NCBI RefSeq assembly: GCF_016908525.1
Contig: NZ_JAFBEB010000001.1
Location: 64,501-128,500 of the forward strand
Length of the DNA stretch: 64,000 bases
DNA from: Brevibacillus fulvus
Lineage (GTDB): Bacteria > Bacillota > Bacilli > Brevibacillales > Brevibacillaceae
Direction: 5' to 3'
Below, in pieces: positions 44,876 to 53,879 of the stretch (positions within the stretch are counted from its first letter, which is position 1; every line of letters starts with the position of its first letter). The notes under the pieces are model-generated. The model had not been told where the DNA came from. It saw nothing but the letters and a program-made list of their open reading frames with translations, and made no database searches. Made by a program: the position numbers and the translations under genes.

Positions 44876-45331
44876 GTGCCACATCGCGTCTTGATCGATG
44901 CTGACGCTTGTCCGCGACAAGCGCTGGCGATCGCGCAAAACGTCTGCCGGGAAAAAGGGTGGACATGCCTGACCTATGCCACATATAACCACCAGCTTGC
45001 CGGTCCGAACCATACGATCGTCGATGCCGGTCCGCAGGCTGTCGATCTGCGGCTTGCCAACGAAACGCGGGCAGGCGATATAGCAGTGACGCAAGATATT
45101 GGGCTGGCTGCTTTGCTGCTGGGCAGGCAAGCCAAAGTGCTCAGCCCGCAGGGGAAAATTTTCCGCCCCGAGACGATCGCATTTCAACTTGAGGAGCGAA
45201 ACGAAAAAGCCCGTTACCGCAGAGGCGGCGGCAGAACGCGCGGTCCTGCTCCGCGGACGCAACAGGATGATTTGCGGTTTGAACGGTCGCTTCGCCAACT
45301 CATCGAGGAGGAACAGAATGAATCGAACTGA
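44876..45331 (+). CDS. yqxD: YaiI/YqxD (DUF188) family protein
   Basis: 151 residues, GTG at 44876 with AAAGGAG upstream. Family signatures: VLIDADACPRQALAIA at the N-terminus, GPQAVDLRLANETRAGDIAVTQDIGLAALLL and a basic RYRRGGGRTRGP tail. The PIN-like fold and conserved Asp residues suggest a nuclease-type protein, but no activity is proven. Stop overlaps the next gene by 14 nt. Confidence 0.93.
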   Translation: MPHRVLIDADACPRQALAIAQNVCREKGWTCLTYATYNHQLAGPNHTIVDAGPQAVDLRLANETRAGDIAVTQDIGLAALLLGRQAKVLSPQGKIFRPETIAFQLEERNEKARYRRGGGRTRGPAPRTQQDDLRFERSLRQLIEEEQNESN

Positions 45332-45983
45332 ACGGGAACAACAAATCCAATTGTTATGGGCGCTTGTCTTTGCTCTATTGTCTGCGCTGGCGATCACTCT
45401 CTTTTACAAGGATGCGTACCGTCCGCTTGATGAGACGGCCTTTCGGATCGCGGAAATGGTGCAGACTCCCTGGTTGACCGCCGTGATGAAAACAATCACG
45501 CTGCTTGGCGACGCGATCGTTGTCGCTCCTTTGGGCGCGCTGATCATCATCGGCTTTTTTCTGCGAGGCTATCGGATCGAAGCATTAATTATCCTGGTTA
45601 CGCTGGTGGCGGGCAACTGGCTGCAGGACATAACCAAAGAAATATTTGCCCGGCCCCGTCCCGACGCCTTTCATCTCATCGCCTTGCCGGAATCATACTC
45701 TTTTCCGAGCGGTCACGCGATGGTCGCAGTCGCCTTTTATGGCGTGCTCGCCTACATGCTGAAACGAGTGGGGCAAGACGCGCCGTGGCGTTCCTGGATC
45801 ACGCCGTTGTACAGTCTGCTGCTCGTTGGACTTTGCCTCAGCCGCATCTATTTGGGCGTTCACTACGCCAGCGATGTGCTGGCCGGATTGTGTTTTTCCG
45901 CTGTTTGGTACTTTCTGGTCCGCTATGTGTACAATCATGCGGTCAACGTCTACCGCCCGAGTCGCCATTCTCTTTTTAAATGA
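45318..45983 (+). CDS. PAP2-family membrane phosphatase
   Basis: 221 residues with about six helices. The three phosphatase motifs are present: KEIFARPRP, PSGH (YSFPSGHAMVAVA) and SRIYLGVHYASDV. ATG 45318 follows GAGGAGGAACAG. Candidates for substrate are undecaprenyl pyrophosphate or phosphatidylglycerol phosphate. Its terminator lies inside the convergent LysR gene. Confidence 0.92.
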   Translation: MNRTEREQQIQLLWALVFALLSALAITLFYKDAYRPLDETAFRIAEMVQTPWLTAVMKTITLLGDAIVVAPLGALIIIGFFLRGYRIEALIILVTLVAGNWLQDITKEIFARPRPDAFHLIALPESYSFPSGHAMVAVAFYGVLAYMLKRVGQDAPWRSWITPLYSLLLVGLCLSRIYLGVHYASDVLAGLCFSAVWYFLVRYVYNHAVNVYRPSRHSLFK

Positions 45984-45990
45984 TCGCCTG

Positions 45991-46872
45991 TCAAGTAGAA
46001 TAACCGAAAGCTCTCATCAGACCCAGCCATTTTTCGACGCTGGGTCGATTTTTTTTCTCTTTTGGCAAAACGATATAAACCGACCGCTTTGGCGGCTTGT
46101 TGCCAATAATCGCAATCTCCCGCAAATTTCCTCGCTCCAGTTCCGCTTTGACCACAGAGCGGGTAAGCAAACTAAGCCCCAAACCTTCCTTGACAAAGTC
46201 GATCGCCAGTTCCGCTTTGTCTACTTGCAGTTTGGGAACATAACTGGCGGGCAGCGTCGATGAAATCCAGTCAAGAAACGGCGGTCCCCAGTTCATATAA
46301 ATGAGCGGCAATTTCGCCAAATCGTTGGCATCAATCATCGTATCAGGCAAAACAGAGGAATGAATCGGACTGACCAGAACGATCTCATCTTCATACGTCG
46401 GAATAACCTCAAAATTTGGCAGCGACGGCGGAATGTAAACGATGCCAATTTGAATCAGATTGTCAAGCAAGTATTGGATGACGTCGGAGGAATGACCGGT
46501 CCGGGTTTTCACGGCAATGTTCGGATAACGGATATGGTACTCTTTCAGCATCGGTTCCAGGATCGCCGTCCAGATCGAGTTCAGGCTCCCGATCGACAAA
46601 TAATCTTCGTAAGGGTGCAAGGCGGCAACTTCCGACAAGCCCTCGGTGGCCAATTTCAAAATACGCTCGGCGTAGGGCAGCAACGTCAGTCCGGCCTGGG
46701 TGATTTCGACGCTGCGCTTGTCGCGAATAAACAGCGGTTTGCCCACTTTTTCCTCTAATTGTTTAATGCGCATCGTAACGGTCGATTGCACCAAATGCAA
46801 CAGTTCGGCCGCTTTGGTAAAGTTTTTCGTCTGGGCGACGATATAAAAGGCTTTCAATTGATCAAAGTCCAT
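45991..46872 (-). CDS. LysR-family transcriptional regulator
   Basis: 293 residues from ATG 46872 with AAGGAC upstream. The N-terminal winged helix-turn-helix reads FYIVAQTKNFTKAAELLHLV, then QSTVTMRIKQLEEKVG; the rest is the LysR substrate-binding domain. Divergent from an MFS gene with 133 bp between, the usual layout for a LysR regulator and its target. Effector unknown. Confidence 0.92.
   Translation of the reverse strand: MDFDQLKAFYIVAQTKNFTKAAELLHLVQSTVTMRIKQLEEKVGKPLFIRDKRSVEITQAGLTLLPYAERILKLATEGLSEVAALHPYEDYLSIGSLNSIWTAILEPMLKEYHIRYPNIAVKTRTGHSSDVIQYLLDNLIQIGIVYIPPSLPNFEVIPTYEDEIVLVSPIHSSVLPDTMIDANDLAKLPLIYMNWGPPFLDWISSTLPASYVPKLQVDKAELAIDFVKEGLGLSLLTRSVVKAELERGNLREIAIIGNKPPKRSVYIVLPKEKKNRPSVEKWLGLMRAFGYST
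46020..46058 (+). terminator. Terminator of the PAP2 gene, inside the opposing LysR gene
   Basis: GACCCAGC/GCTGGGTC stem (46020-46027, 46039-46046), then GATTTTTTTT. On the other strand the same bases encode residues near the LysR C-terminus. Confidence 0.8.
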
Positions 46873-47005
46873 CGATATTAAGTCCTTCTTATGTGAAATT
46901 TTGATAACCATATGCAAAAAAGATCGTTTCTAAAATTATAACTCTTTCTTTATATTTGAGGGTATCCAAAATTAACACAATAAGCGAACGGAGTGAAGCT
47001 CCACA

Positions 47006-48214
47006 ATGAAATCGGACATATGGAGGCAAACGCCTGCATCAGTCAAACTGCTGTACATCACTTCTTTTATTATGAATCTTGGTTTTTACGCGCTGATCCC
47101 TTATTTGACCCTTCACCTGACCGGAAGTATCGGCTGGACGTTGGCGATGGCCGGCCTGGTTTTGGGAGTCCGCCAGTTTTCCCAGCAAGGTTTTGCTTTT
47201 CTCGGCGGAATGGTCGCCGACAAGTTTGGCTACAAAAGCACGATGATTCTCGGGATGTCAATCCGGGCAATCGGGTTTGCCCTGTTTGCCTTTTGTACAA
47301 AAGAATGGCACTTCTTTGTAGCCGCCATTTTGTCGGGTCTGGGCGGATCGCTGTTTGAACCAGCCGGATCAGCCGCTTATGCCGTGCTGACCCCTGATGC
47401 GATTCGCAAAGAAGTGTTTGCCTTTCGCAATGTACTGCAAAACGTCGGAGTCGTCGGTTCGCAAATCGTGGGAACGGCCTTGGCCAGCCTTGATTTTTAC
47501 TGGCTGTCCCTGTTTGCCGGAGCGCTCTATGCAACCACGGCCGTGGTCGCTTTTCTGTTCTTGCCGCCGATTGCGGCAACGAACACGAAACAGGGGATTT
47601 GGAGCAGCTTCTCCCATGTGTTGCATGACCAATTTTTCCTGAAATATACGATTGTTTTGATCGGTTACTATTATCTTTACATGCAAACGTTCCTGACAAT
47701 TCCTCAGCTGGTCGAAGACATAATGCACAACAAAACCTATGTCGGCATTGTTTTGTCGACGATCTCGCTGTCGGTTATTTTGCTGCAAATGAAAATCGTC
47801 GAGTGGCTGCAATCGTACAAGCAGCGTCTCATTCTGATCGGAATCGGGGCGATGGTCATGGGGATTGGCCTGTTTTTGCTGATGTTTGCCAATCACTTGT
47901 GGCTTTTGATGCTGGATGCGTTTATTTTTTCGCTCGGCACGATGATCTCCATGCCGCAAATCGTTGATATGGTCCCGCGATTTGCGCCGAAAGAGCATGT
48001 GGCCGCCTACTACGGTTTTAACGGATATTCATTGGCGATCGGCGGTACGGTCAGCCAATTGTTTGGCGGATGGATTTATGATGTCGGCAAGAATCTGGAT
48101 ATGCAGTGGCTGCCATGGACCTTATGTTTGCTTGTCGGTATGGTGGTCGTCTGGAATCTTTACCGAATGGAAGGAAAACTGGAGCAACAATTGAGCCCGT
48201 CGCGCGTTAAATAG
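47006..48214 (+). CDS. MFS transporter (MdtH-like)
   Basis: 402 residues, 12 helices. GGMVADKFGYKSTMILGMSIRAIG is the loop 2-3 motif; GSLFEPAGSAAYAVLTPDAIR follows as in MdtH/YttB-type drug exporters. ATG at 47006; CGGAGTGA lies 11 nt upstream. Probably controlled by the divergent LysR regulator. Confidence 0.88.
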   Translation: MKSDIWRQTPASVKLLYITSFIMNLGFYALIPYLTLHLTGSIGWTLAMAGLVLGVRQFSQQGFAFLGGMVADKFGYKSTMILGMSIRAIGFALFAFCTKEWHFFVAAILSGLGGSLFEPAGSAAYAVLTPDAIRKEVFAFRNVLQNVGVVGSQIVGTALASLDFYWLSLFAGALYATTAVVAFLFLPPIAATNTKQGIWSSFSHVLHDQFFLKYTIVLIGYYYLYMQTFLTIPQLVEDIMHNKTYVGIVLSTISLSVILLQMKIVEWLQSYKQRLILIGIGAMVMGIGLFLLMFANHLWLLMLDAFIFSLGTMISMPQIVDMVPRFAPKEHVAAYYGFNGYSLAIGGTVSQLFGGWIYDVGKNLDMQWLPWTLCLLVGMVVVWNLYRMEGKLEQQLSPSRVK

Positions 48215-48238
48215 TTTAGGCAGAAGGGAGCGAGATGG

Positions 48239-50491
48239 GTGACGAAATTGAAACTGAAACGTTTGCCTGCTGTGCTGGTCACAGCAGCTTTTCTTTGTAG
48301 TCTGCTGATCGCAGACCAAACGGTTTTCGCCGAGTCAACGGGAAACATTGGGCATTACGACTTGCAGACACAAAACGAGCTAAGCCTCGATGATCCAGAA
48401 CGTGGCGGACAAAGCGAACATTTGCGTTGGACTTCCGTCGACGATCAGTATTTTGTGGAATGGACAGGAAGGGAAGGGCAACTGTTGTTTTCCCGGATGA
48501 CGCCGCCGTTTTTCCAACCCGTCGCCGGCTGGACGGCCGATTTGAATGGGGATGCCCGTCCGGAACTGCTGCTTGTGTTCAAGGAGGCTTCATCGGCAGG
48601 CGCGGCATCTTTTTGGGTAGTGGAGGGCGGAGAACAACCGCAGCTTGTTTACCAATCGGATGAATATCCGCAAGGGCAGGTGGAGGTAAAGGCGGACGGC
48701 GTTTATGTCCAGTATTCGGTCTACCGCGATGGCGATGCGACGGCCTTTCCTTCCGAACGGGTGACAGAGCATTGGACAGGCATTCCTTTTACCAAATTGA
48801 GCGAGAGCCGCTCCGAGACAAGCAACCGATGGCAAACGACCGCTGCCGCCCGCACCAGCAAAAATCCTCCGTTGGCCGAAATCGAAGCGGAACTCGAGGA
48901 AGTTGCCGAAGAATATGGCATTCCTGCCGTTATTTTCAAGGCAGTGGCCTGGCAAGAAAGCAGTTGGCGGCAGTTTGACAGCAACGGGAACCCGCTGATC
49001 AGCTATGACGGCGGCATCGGCATGATGCAGTTGACCAACCAAACCCGCTTTGATCAACAGCGGTTGAAATACGATCTTCGGTACAACCTCGAGGCAGGGG
49101 CGCAGGTGCTGTTGGAAAAACGGGCCTACACCGAATCCGGATTGCTGCCGCGAATCGGCAAGATGGACAAGGACGAGATGGAAAGCTGGTATTTTGCTCT
49201 CTGGGCATACAACGGCTGGTCCCAATACAACAATCCGCACAATATTCCTAATAAGTTTCGGACAACGCTGGCCTATCAGGACAATATTATTAAAATTGCC
49301 CGCGAGCAGTTTGGCCAGCCGATTACGCCGATTCCCCGGGAACTGATTCCCGCCAGCGGCGTTCCCGGCGGCAGCAAACGTTACGATACTCCGCTGCCCA
49401 TTCATGAGGCCGGCGAGGATGTGGAGCGCCGCCATTTTGCCGAGGGAGATACGGTGGAAGTGGCGGCTGCTGCCGGTTCATTAAATGTCCGGCAAGCGCC
49501 GGGGATGAGAGAAAAAGTGGTCGATACGCTGCAGGCGCGGGAACGGGCGGAAATCTTGTCCGGCCCGCGAGAGAAAGATGATCTGTTCTGGTATCAGATC
49601 AAAAGCGATCGCGGTAAAGGCTGGGTTGCCGGCTACTACCTCATTGCGGTTCGCGACGAAACAATCTCGCTGGAGCAAGTGTGGCAAAAAGAGATTGAGC
49701 GCCTCGATCCGAACGCCTTGAAGCGTGATGGACGAAACTTGTATTTGCAAGGCGAGGATTTAAACATCGCCTGGTCGGATTTGGATGACGGGGGATTGCA
49801 AGACGCTTTGCTTGCTTACTCTTGGAATCAATTGTGGCTGGAGTGGACGGAGCAAAAGCGCAAGCAAAAACTGCCCGAACCATCAAGGGACGGCTTATTG
49901 CAAATGCTGACGCCAAAGTGGGGGGAAATGCTGGCCGCAGATGAACCAATCGAACTGGAGTTTCACGATGAGATTGACCCTGCTCTTGCGGCCGCCCAAT
50001 TCTCCGTGAGCACAGCGGATGGAGAACAAGTCGATTATCGGCTTTCCCCTGGCAGCCACGCTTTATCGATCAAGCCGCAGCGGCAATGGCCGTCAGGAGA
50101 AGCTTTGATGCTGCGCTACAAAGGACTGCCGCTTGTCAAATTTACCGTCGGTGGACAGCAGGAAAACCGCGGTTGGCTGGATGGCTACAAGCTGTTTGCG
50201 CAAGTCGATCTGGATCGGTCTGTGTCAAAAGGAATCTCGATCAATTTTACGCTCAAACTGGACAAGCAATCGGTTACTTCCCGGTATATTTGGCTGGAGG
50301 ATGCCACCGGAGAAAAAGTAGCGGCTGAGCTAAGTCTTTCAAAAGACGGCAAAAGCATCTATGTCCTGCCAAAGCAACGCTTGCAGTACGATACGTTCTA
50401 TTGCGTCAAAATGACAACAGGTTTGCGCTCGGTTCATGGCAAAGCGTTAAAACAAAAAACGGTTTATCTGTTTAAAACCGTGCAAAAATAA
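48239..50491 (+). CDS. Secreted lytic transglycosylase with SH3 and Ig-like domains
   Basis: 750 residues, GTG start after GGGAGCGAGATGG. Signal peptide (about 1-30, cleaving near VFAES). Then a VCBS-like segment with a calcium-loop-like ADLNGDARPELLLVF (about 98), a goose-type/SLT lysozyme domain with catalytic Glu in AWQESSWRQFDSNGNPLISYD and GGIGMMQLT (about 235-330), an SH3b domain (AGSLNVRQAPGMREKVVDTL, about 410-470), and two Ig-like (Big_5-type) segments at the end. Probably remodels peptidoglycan outside the membrane. The domain combination is unusual. Confidence 0.88.
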   Translation: MTKLKLKRLPAVLVTAAFLCSLLIADQTVFAESTGNIGHYDLQTQNELSLDDPERGGQSEHLRWTSVDDQYFVEWTGREGQLLFSRMTPPFFQPVAGWTADLNGDARPELLLVFKEASSAGAASFWVVEGGEQPQLVYQSDEYPQGQVEVKADGVYVQYSVYRDGDATAFPSERVTEHWTGIPFTKLSESRSETSNRWQTTAAARTSKNPPLAEIEAELEEVAEEYGIPAVIFKAVAWQESSWRQFDSNGNPLISYDGGIGMMQLTNQTRFDQQRLKYDLRYNLEAGAQVLLEKRAYTESGLLPRIGKMDKDEMESWYFALWAYNGWSQYNNPHNIPNKFRTTLAYQDNIIKIAREQFGQPITPIPRELIPASGVPGGSKRYDTPLPIHEAGEDVERRHFAEGDTVEVAAAAGSLNVRQAPGMREKVVDTLQARERAEILSGPREKDDLFWYQIKSDRGKGWVAGYYLIAVRDETISLEQVWQKEIERLDPNALKRDGRNLYLQGEDLNIAWSDLDDGGLQDALLAYSWNQLWLEWTEQKRKQKLPEPSRDGLLQMLTPKWGEMLAADEPIELEFHDEIDPALAAAQFSVSTADGEQVDYRLSPGSHALSIKPQRQWPSGEALMLRYKGLPLVKFTVGGQQENRGWLDGYKLFAQVDLDRSVSKGISINFTLKLDKQSVTSRYIWLEDATGEKVAAELSLSKDGKSIYVLPKQRLQYDTFYCVKMTTGLRSVHGKALKQKTVYLFKTVQK

Positions 50492-50572
50492 TTGAAACTT
50501 TTTTGCTCCTTCATTCGTATAAGAAGTAACATTCCTGAAAAACCGGGATGGAAGAGAGTGAGGGAGACAAAA

Positions 50573-50683
50573 ATGGAAGAAATCAAAAAATTGAAACGTC
50601 TGCTGCTGTTAACCAGTTCCGCAGGTGCTTTCGTCTTCGCATTGGTTGTCATTACGGAAATTGTTCGGGTATCGATCCGTTAG
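50573..50683 (+). CDS. Small single-helix membrane protein
   Basis: 36 residues from ATG 50573, with GTGAGGGAGAC upstream. Basic head (MEEIKKLKRLLLL), one helix (LTSSAGAFVFALVVITEIV) and a short RVSIR tail. A longer frame (from 50492) exists but has no ribosome site. Function unknown. Confidence 0.55.
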   Translation: MEEIKKLKRLLLLTSSAGAFVFALVVITEIVRVSIR

Positions 50684-50739
50684 CGTTCGGCCTGTAAAGC
50701 AAAGCAATCATCAGTCAAACGGAACGAAAGGTGACAAAC

Positions 50740-51027
50740 ATGCTCTACCGTTATTTTTCGATAGATTTTGACCCATATGTCTTCATTTTTATGATATTGC
50801 CGCTGTTGGCTTTTTTGCTCGGGGCAGTAGGGTATTTTGCAGCCAAGCGCTTGTGGATCGGGCCTTTGCTTGCTTTCTTTTTGCCATTGTTGGCGATCGC
50901 ATCTGATCAAACGACACTGGTGGCCAATCTCGACGCCTGGCTGATTTATGGACTGACGGATATGGCCTTTGCCTTGCTGTCAGGCTGTTCGCTGATGCTC
51001 ATTCAAAAAAGGTGGAAGCGAGAGTAA
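50740..51027 (+). CDS. DUF2651 (YbeF-like) membrane protein
   Basis: 95 residues, three helices; ATG 50740 with AAAGGTG. Begins LYRYFSIDFDPYVFIFMILP, then LLAFLLGAVGYFAAKRLWIG, resembling YbeF/DUF2651. Function unknown. Confidence 0.7.
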   Translation: MLYRYFSIDFDPYVFIFMILPLLAFLLGAVGYFAAKRLWIGPLLAFFLPLLAIASDQTTLVANLDAWLIYGLTDMAFALLSGCSLMLIQKRWKRE

Positions 51028-51060
51028 ATAAGCGGGATTGGATCGGACATGACACAACAG

Positions 51061-51105
51061 AAAAGGCTTGCCTGCGGGATCATACCGGAGACAAGCCTTT
51101 TCCTT
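51061..51105 (+). terminator. Terminator
   Basis: AAAAGGCTTG and CAAGCCTTTT (51061-51070, 51092-51101) with a 21-nt loop and CCTTTT after it. Confidence 0.7.
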
Positions 51106-51189
51106 TTGCCTGGATTCCTTTACCGGATAAATGTAATTTCATGCAAAAGGGGCGTGAAACAAAAAATCTTTCGACAAATATCGACTTAT

Positions 51190-51309
51190 TGTGGATAAAT
51201 GTAAAAAAGAAATCCCCAAACGGGGAACTGCTTTTTGAGTATATGTGCACAGCTTGCCCACAAACTACCCACAGTCTACCCACATGATGTCCACAAGCGC
51301 TGTGGATAG
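51190..51309. promoter_or_regulatory. DnaA-box cluster upstream of sda, five motifs phased at 11 bp
   Basis: A perfect box (TTATCCACA, minus strand) is at 51190-51198. Five 7-of-9 matches on the plus strand have their CACA ends at 51248, 51259, 51270, 51281 and 51292, exactly 11 bp apart. A 8-of-9 box on the minus strand is at 51301-51309. The cluster ends 8 bp before the -35 of sda. In B. subtilis DnaA binds several boxes at sda and activates it. Confidence 0.8.
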
Positions 51310-51317
51310 GGAAATAG

Positions 51318-51346
51318 TTGTCCCGCCTTTTATCAGATGCTAGAAT
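51318..51346 (+). promoter_or_regulatory. Promoter of sda
   Basis: TTGTCC (51318-51323), 17 bp, TAGAAT (51341-51346). Confidence 0.7.
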
Positions 51347-51378
51347 GAACACAGACCGAAAATGTGGGGGTGACAACC

Positions 51379-51516
51379 GTGAGATACTTGAGCGATCAGA
51401 TGTTAGTAGAAGTATACCAGCGAGCTGTCGACCTTCAATTAGATAACGAGTTTATCCAGTTGTTGTTCGAAGAGATGAAAAGACGCGCAATTGCTACCGA
51501 CCGGATTGTTGTCTAA
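51379..51516 (+). CDS. sda: Sporulation inhibitor Sda
   Basis: 45 residues, GTG start with GGGGGTGA. MRYLSDQMLVEVYQRAVDLQ and the FIQLLFEEMKRRAI segment match the helical hairpin of Sda (B. subtilis MRKLSDELLIESYFKA...). Sda binds the dimerisation/phosphotransfer domain of sporulation kinase KinA and stops phosphorelay input while replication is initiating or DNA is damaged. It is shorter at the C-terminus than the B. subtilis protein by about one residue. DnaA boxes upstream and a terminator downstream make a complete checkpoint gene. Confidence 0.9.
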   Translation: MRYLSDQMLVEVYQRAVDLQLDNEFIQLLFEEMKRRAIATDRIVV

Positions 51517-51539
51517 TTTGGCTGCTCGAACGTATAAGT

Positions 51540-51571
51540 GCTATCCGACAAAGGATAGCTTTTTATTTTTT
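51540..51571 (+). terminator. Terminator of sda
   Basis: GCTATCC/GGATAGC stem, 6-nt loop, TTTTTATTTTTT. Confidence 0.85.
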
Positions 51572-51624
51572 ACAGGGGAAGCGGGTTTCGTCCTGCTTCC
51601 CCAAGGATTGACAATGATTGGCAA

Positions 51625-52128
51625 TTATTCTTTGACAAATTCAAAAACCGTAATTTGATCGATTGGTTCCTTCTTTTTCCAAGTCTCGGGCAGATACAAA
51701 TAGACAGGGCCGCCTTCCCGAATCGGTTTTCCGTCTTTGGAAAACTGCAAGATGGCTCGCTTGGCATCGGCTAACGACAGCGTAACCTTGTCTCCCTGTT
51801 CGCGGTGAATGACCATTTTGGAAACGGACGGATCAGGCTGCGCGTTTTCAATAAAATAGGCAAGTCGCATCGCATAGTCCCCTTCCAGGGCTTTGCGCTG
51901 CTCTGTCAGGCTTGGCCGTTCTGAAGGCAGAGCGGCCCCTTCCCGCAGTTCTTTATCCCATTGGGCACCTGTTCCTTTGATAAAGGTGAGCGTCGAATTT
52001 TCCGTATCGTCCGCTTCTTCACCGTTATAGTCTGCCAAGTTAATTTTCCGGTCATCAAAAATCCACACGCTTGGATCAAGCGTAATCGGATAGGAGATGG
52101 CTCCTTTACATACAATCACATCTGACAT
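51625..52128 (-). CDS. Hypothetical protein of a Bacilli-conserved family
   Basis: 167 residues, ATG after AGGGAACTGA-like sequence. Begins MSDVIVCKGAISYPITLDPS followed by VWIFDDRKINLADY, a stretch I associate with an uncharacterised Bacilli family sometimes labelled peptidyl-prolyl isomerase without clear grounds. No signal peptide or membrane helix; ends KKKEPIDQITVFEFVKE. Function unknown. Confidence 0.72.
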   Translation of the reverse strand: MSDVIVCKGAISYPITLDPSVWIFDDRKINLADYNGEEADDTENSTLTFIKGTGAQWDKELREGAALPSERPSLTEQRKALEGDYAMRLAYFIENAQPDPSVSKMVIHREQGDKVTLSLADAKRAILQFSKDGKPIREGGPVYLYLPETWKKKEPIDQITVFEFVKE

Positions 52129-52353
52129 TCAGTTCCCTCCCGTCGATAAACAAAATACCATCCATTTATTTTACCCCACAAACTACCAGGCGGCAAACCA
52201 CAAAAGTCATAATGAAATCATGTTTAGGCAGGCGTTATAATCGTATTTTTAGAGACGGATTGCATATTGGAACCGGTTCTCCCCTTTTCAAACAGGCCAG
52301 AATGGCGTAGTATGTAAGATATAGATGGTTGGAGGCAAACGGAGGGATAGGTT

Positions 52354-52638
52354 TTGACTGAGATGAAAGTTCCCGACTTGATGACGAAAGCGCTCGCTCT
52401 GTTGCGCGCTGATGCGGATAAAATTTACAAACTGATTGATGTCCAAATGGAGAATTTGAATATGCCGCAATGCCCATTGTATGAGGAAGTATTGGACACC
52501 CAGATGTTTGGCTTGTCCCGTGAAATAGATTTTGCTGTACGTTTAGGGTTAATCGAAGAGGAAACCGGTCGGGAAATTTTGGGGGAACTCGAGCGCAAGC
52601 TGGCTGATCTCCATGATGCCTATAGTATTAAAAAATAA
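52354..52638 (+). CDS. ylaN: YlaN (UPF0358) family protein
   Basis: 94 residues, TTG at 52354 with GGAGGGATAG. The conserved core [20 protein letters not shown], then [12 protein letters not shown] is nearly identical to B. subtilis YlaN. Recent work links YlaN to Fe(II) binding and relief of Fur repression; it is needed under low iron. Followed by a terminator shared with the convergent antiporter gene. Confidence 0.95.
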   Translation: MTEMKVPDLMTKALALLRADADKIYKLIDVQMENLNMPQCPLYEEVLDTQMFGLSREIDFAVRLGLIEEETGREILGELERKLADLHDAYSIKK

Positions 52639-52670
52639 GTAGCGAGGAGTGCTTCCCCGCTACTTTTTTC
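52637..52670. terminator. Terminator between ylaN and the antiporter gene
   Basis: AAGTAGCG/CGCTACTT stem (52637-52644, 52658-52665) plus T-run; an A-run on the other side makes it bidirectional. Confidence 0.8.
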
Positions 52671-52671
52671 A

Positions 52672-53715
52672 TTATACGAAGTAAAAGGCGGTACCAATGA
52701 TGATATAGACGGACAGCAGCAGAACACCTTCGAACCAGTTCGTTGCTCCGTCACGTGAAATCGAAATGGCGATCAGCGTGCCGACAGCGATTGCCGCCAG
52801 TTCAAACACGCTAAAGACGATATTCATCGGATGTTCGAACAGCAAGCTGACCAGAACGAGGGTTGGCGCTACGAACAAGGCAATTTGCAGACTGGAGCCG
52901 ATCGCGATTTCCACGGCCGCGCCGATTTTGTTTTTCATCGCCAGCAAAACGGCTGCGCTATGCTCCGCCGCGTTGCCGATTATCGCAATCACGAATCCGC
53001 CGACAAACAGTTCCGACCATCCCAGCGTATGAGAGACGATTTCGACACTATGTACGAGCCACTCCGAAACGACCGCGACAAACACGGTGGCTACAATCAG
53101 CATGATAATCGAGACCCCTTTTGACCAGAGCGGTTCTCCTTCCTCTTGTTCGGTGTCGGCCAAGAATTCTTTATGGGTCACGAGCGAAAAAATAAGCCAC
53201 AGCACGTAAGCGATGATCAGAATTACCGCAATGACAATGCTCAGTGTCTGTATGCGTTCCAACGGCAATTCACCGAGAAAGACGGCGGGGATGAACAGCG
53301 CGACGACCCCAAGGGTCATAAGCGATGCATTGTAGCCGGCCAGACGTCCGTTAAATTTTTGTTCTTTAAATTTCAATCCGCCAAAAAGCACGCTTAATCC
53401 AAGGACCAGCAGCACGTTTCCGATGATCGAACCGGTAATCGAAGCTTTTACCATATCGAAATTCCCTTCTTTGACCAGAAAGAAGGCGATAATCAGTTCC
53501 GCCGCGTTACCGAAGGTGGCATTTAAAAAACCGCCAATGCGGTTGCCCGCATAGTGGGCGACACTCTCTGTCGCTTTTCCCAGCCAAGCCGCGAGAAAAA
53601 TGATCGCCAGAGATGCGGTTATAAATCGGATGATTTCATTTTGCAAAAAGTAGTGTGAAAAAGCAGCGAGCACAACGGAGGCTCCGATCAACAAAAAGAA
53701 GAGACGTTTATTCAT
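52672..53715 (-). CDS. cax: Calcium/proton antiporter (CAX family, YfkE-like)
   Basis: 347 residues, 11 helices. Both CAX alpha repeats are clear: GGFLNATFGNAAELIIAFFLV and GGFVIAIIGNAAEHSAAVLLA, with the acidic residues that bind Ca2+. An acidic loop (DTEQEEGEPLW) separates the halves. ATG 53715 has AGAGGTGTC. Exports Ca2+ against H+, relevant to calcium handling in spore formers. Confidence 0.95.
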   Translation of the reverse strand: MNKRLFFLLIGASVVLAAFSHYFLQNEIIRFITASLAIIFLAAWLGKATESVAHYAGNRIGGFLNATFGNAAELIIAFFLVKEGNFDMVKASITGSIIGNVLLVLGLSVLFGGLKFKEQKFNGRLAGYNASLMTLGVVALFIPAVFLGELPLERIQTLSIVIAVILIIAYVLWLIFSLVTHKEFLADTEQEEGEPLWSKGVSIIMLIVATVFVAVVSEWLVHSVEIVSHTLGWSELFVGGFVIAIIGNAAEHSAAVLLAMKNKIGAAVEIAIGSSLQIALFVAPTLVLVSLLFEHPMNIVFSVFELAAIAVGTLIAISISRDGATNWFEGVLLLSVYIIIGTAFYFV

Positions 53716-53879
53716 TCTGACACCTCTGTTCAATGGGAATTTTATACAACCTATAGTTTATATGAATCAACCATAATATGCCATCTCTCTCACAATTTGA
53801 TTCCAGACGTATAGAGACACAACGGCTTGGAGGAAACTAAAGGGTGCAGCAACTGACTATTTACCGGAGGTGTCCCTTC

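Noticed and set aside
51190-51309. DnaA-box cluster as a replication origin
   Set aside because: No dnaA, dnaN or AT-rich unwinding element is nearby, and the cluster directly precedes sda, whose control by DnaA is known.
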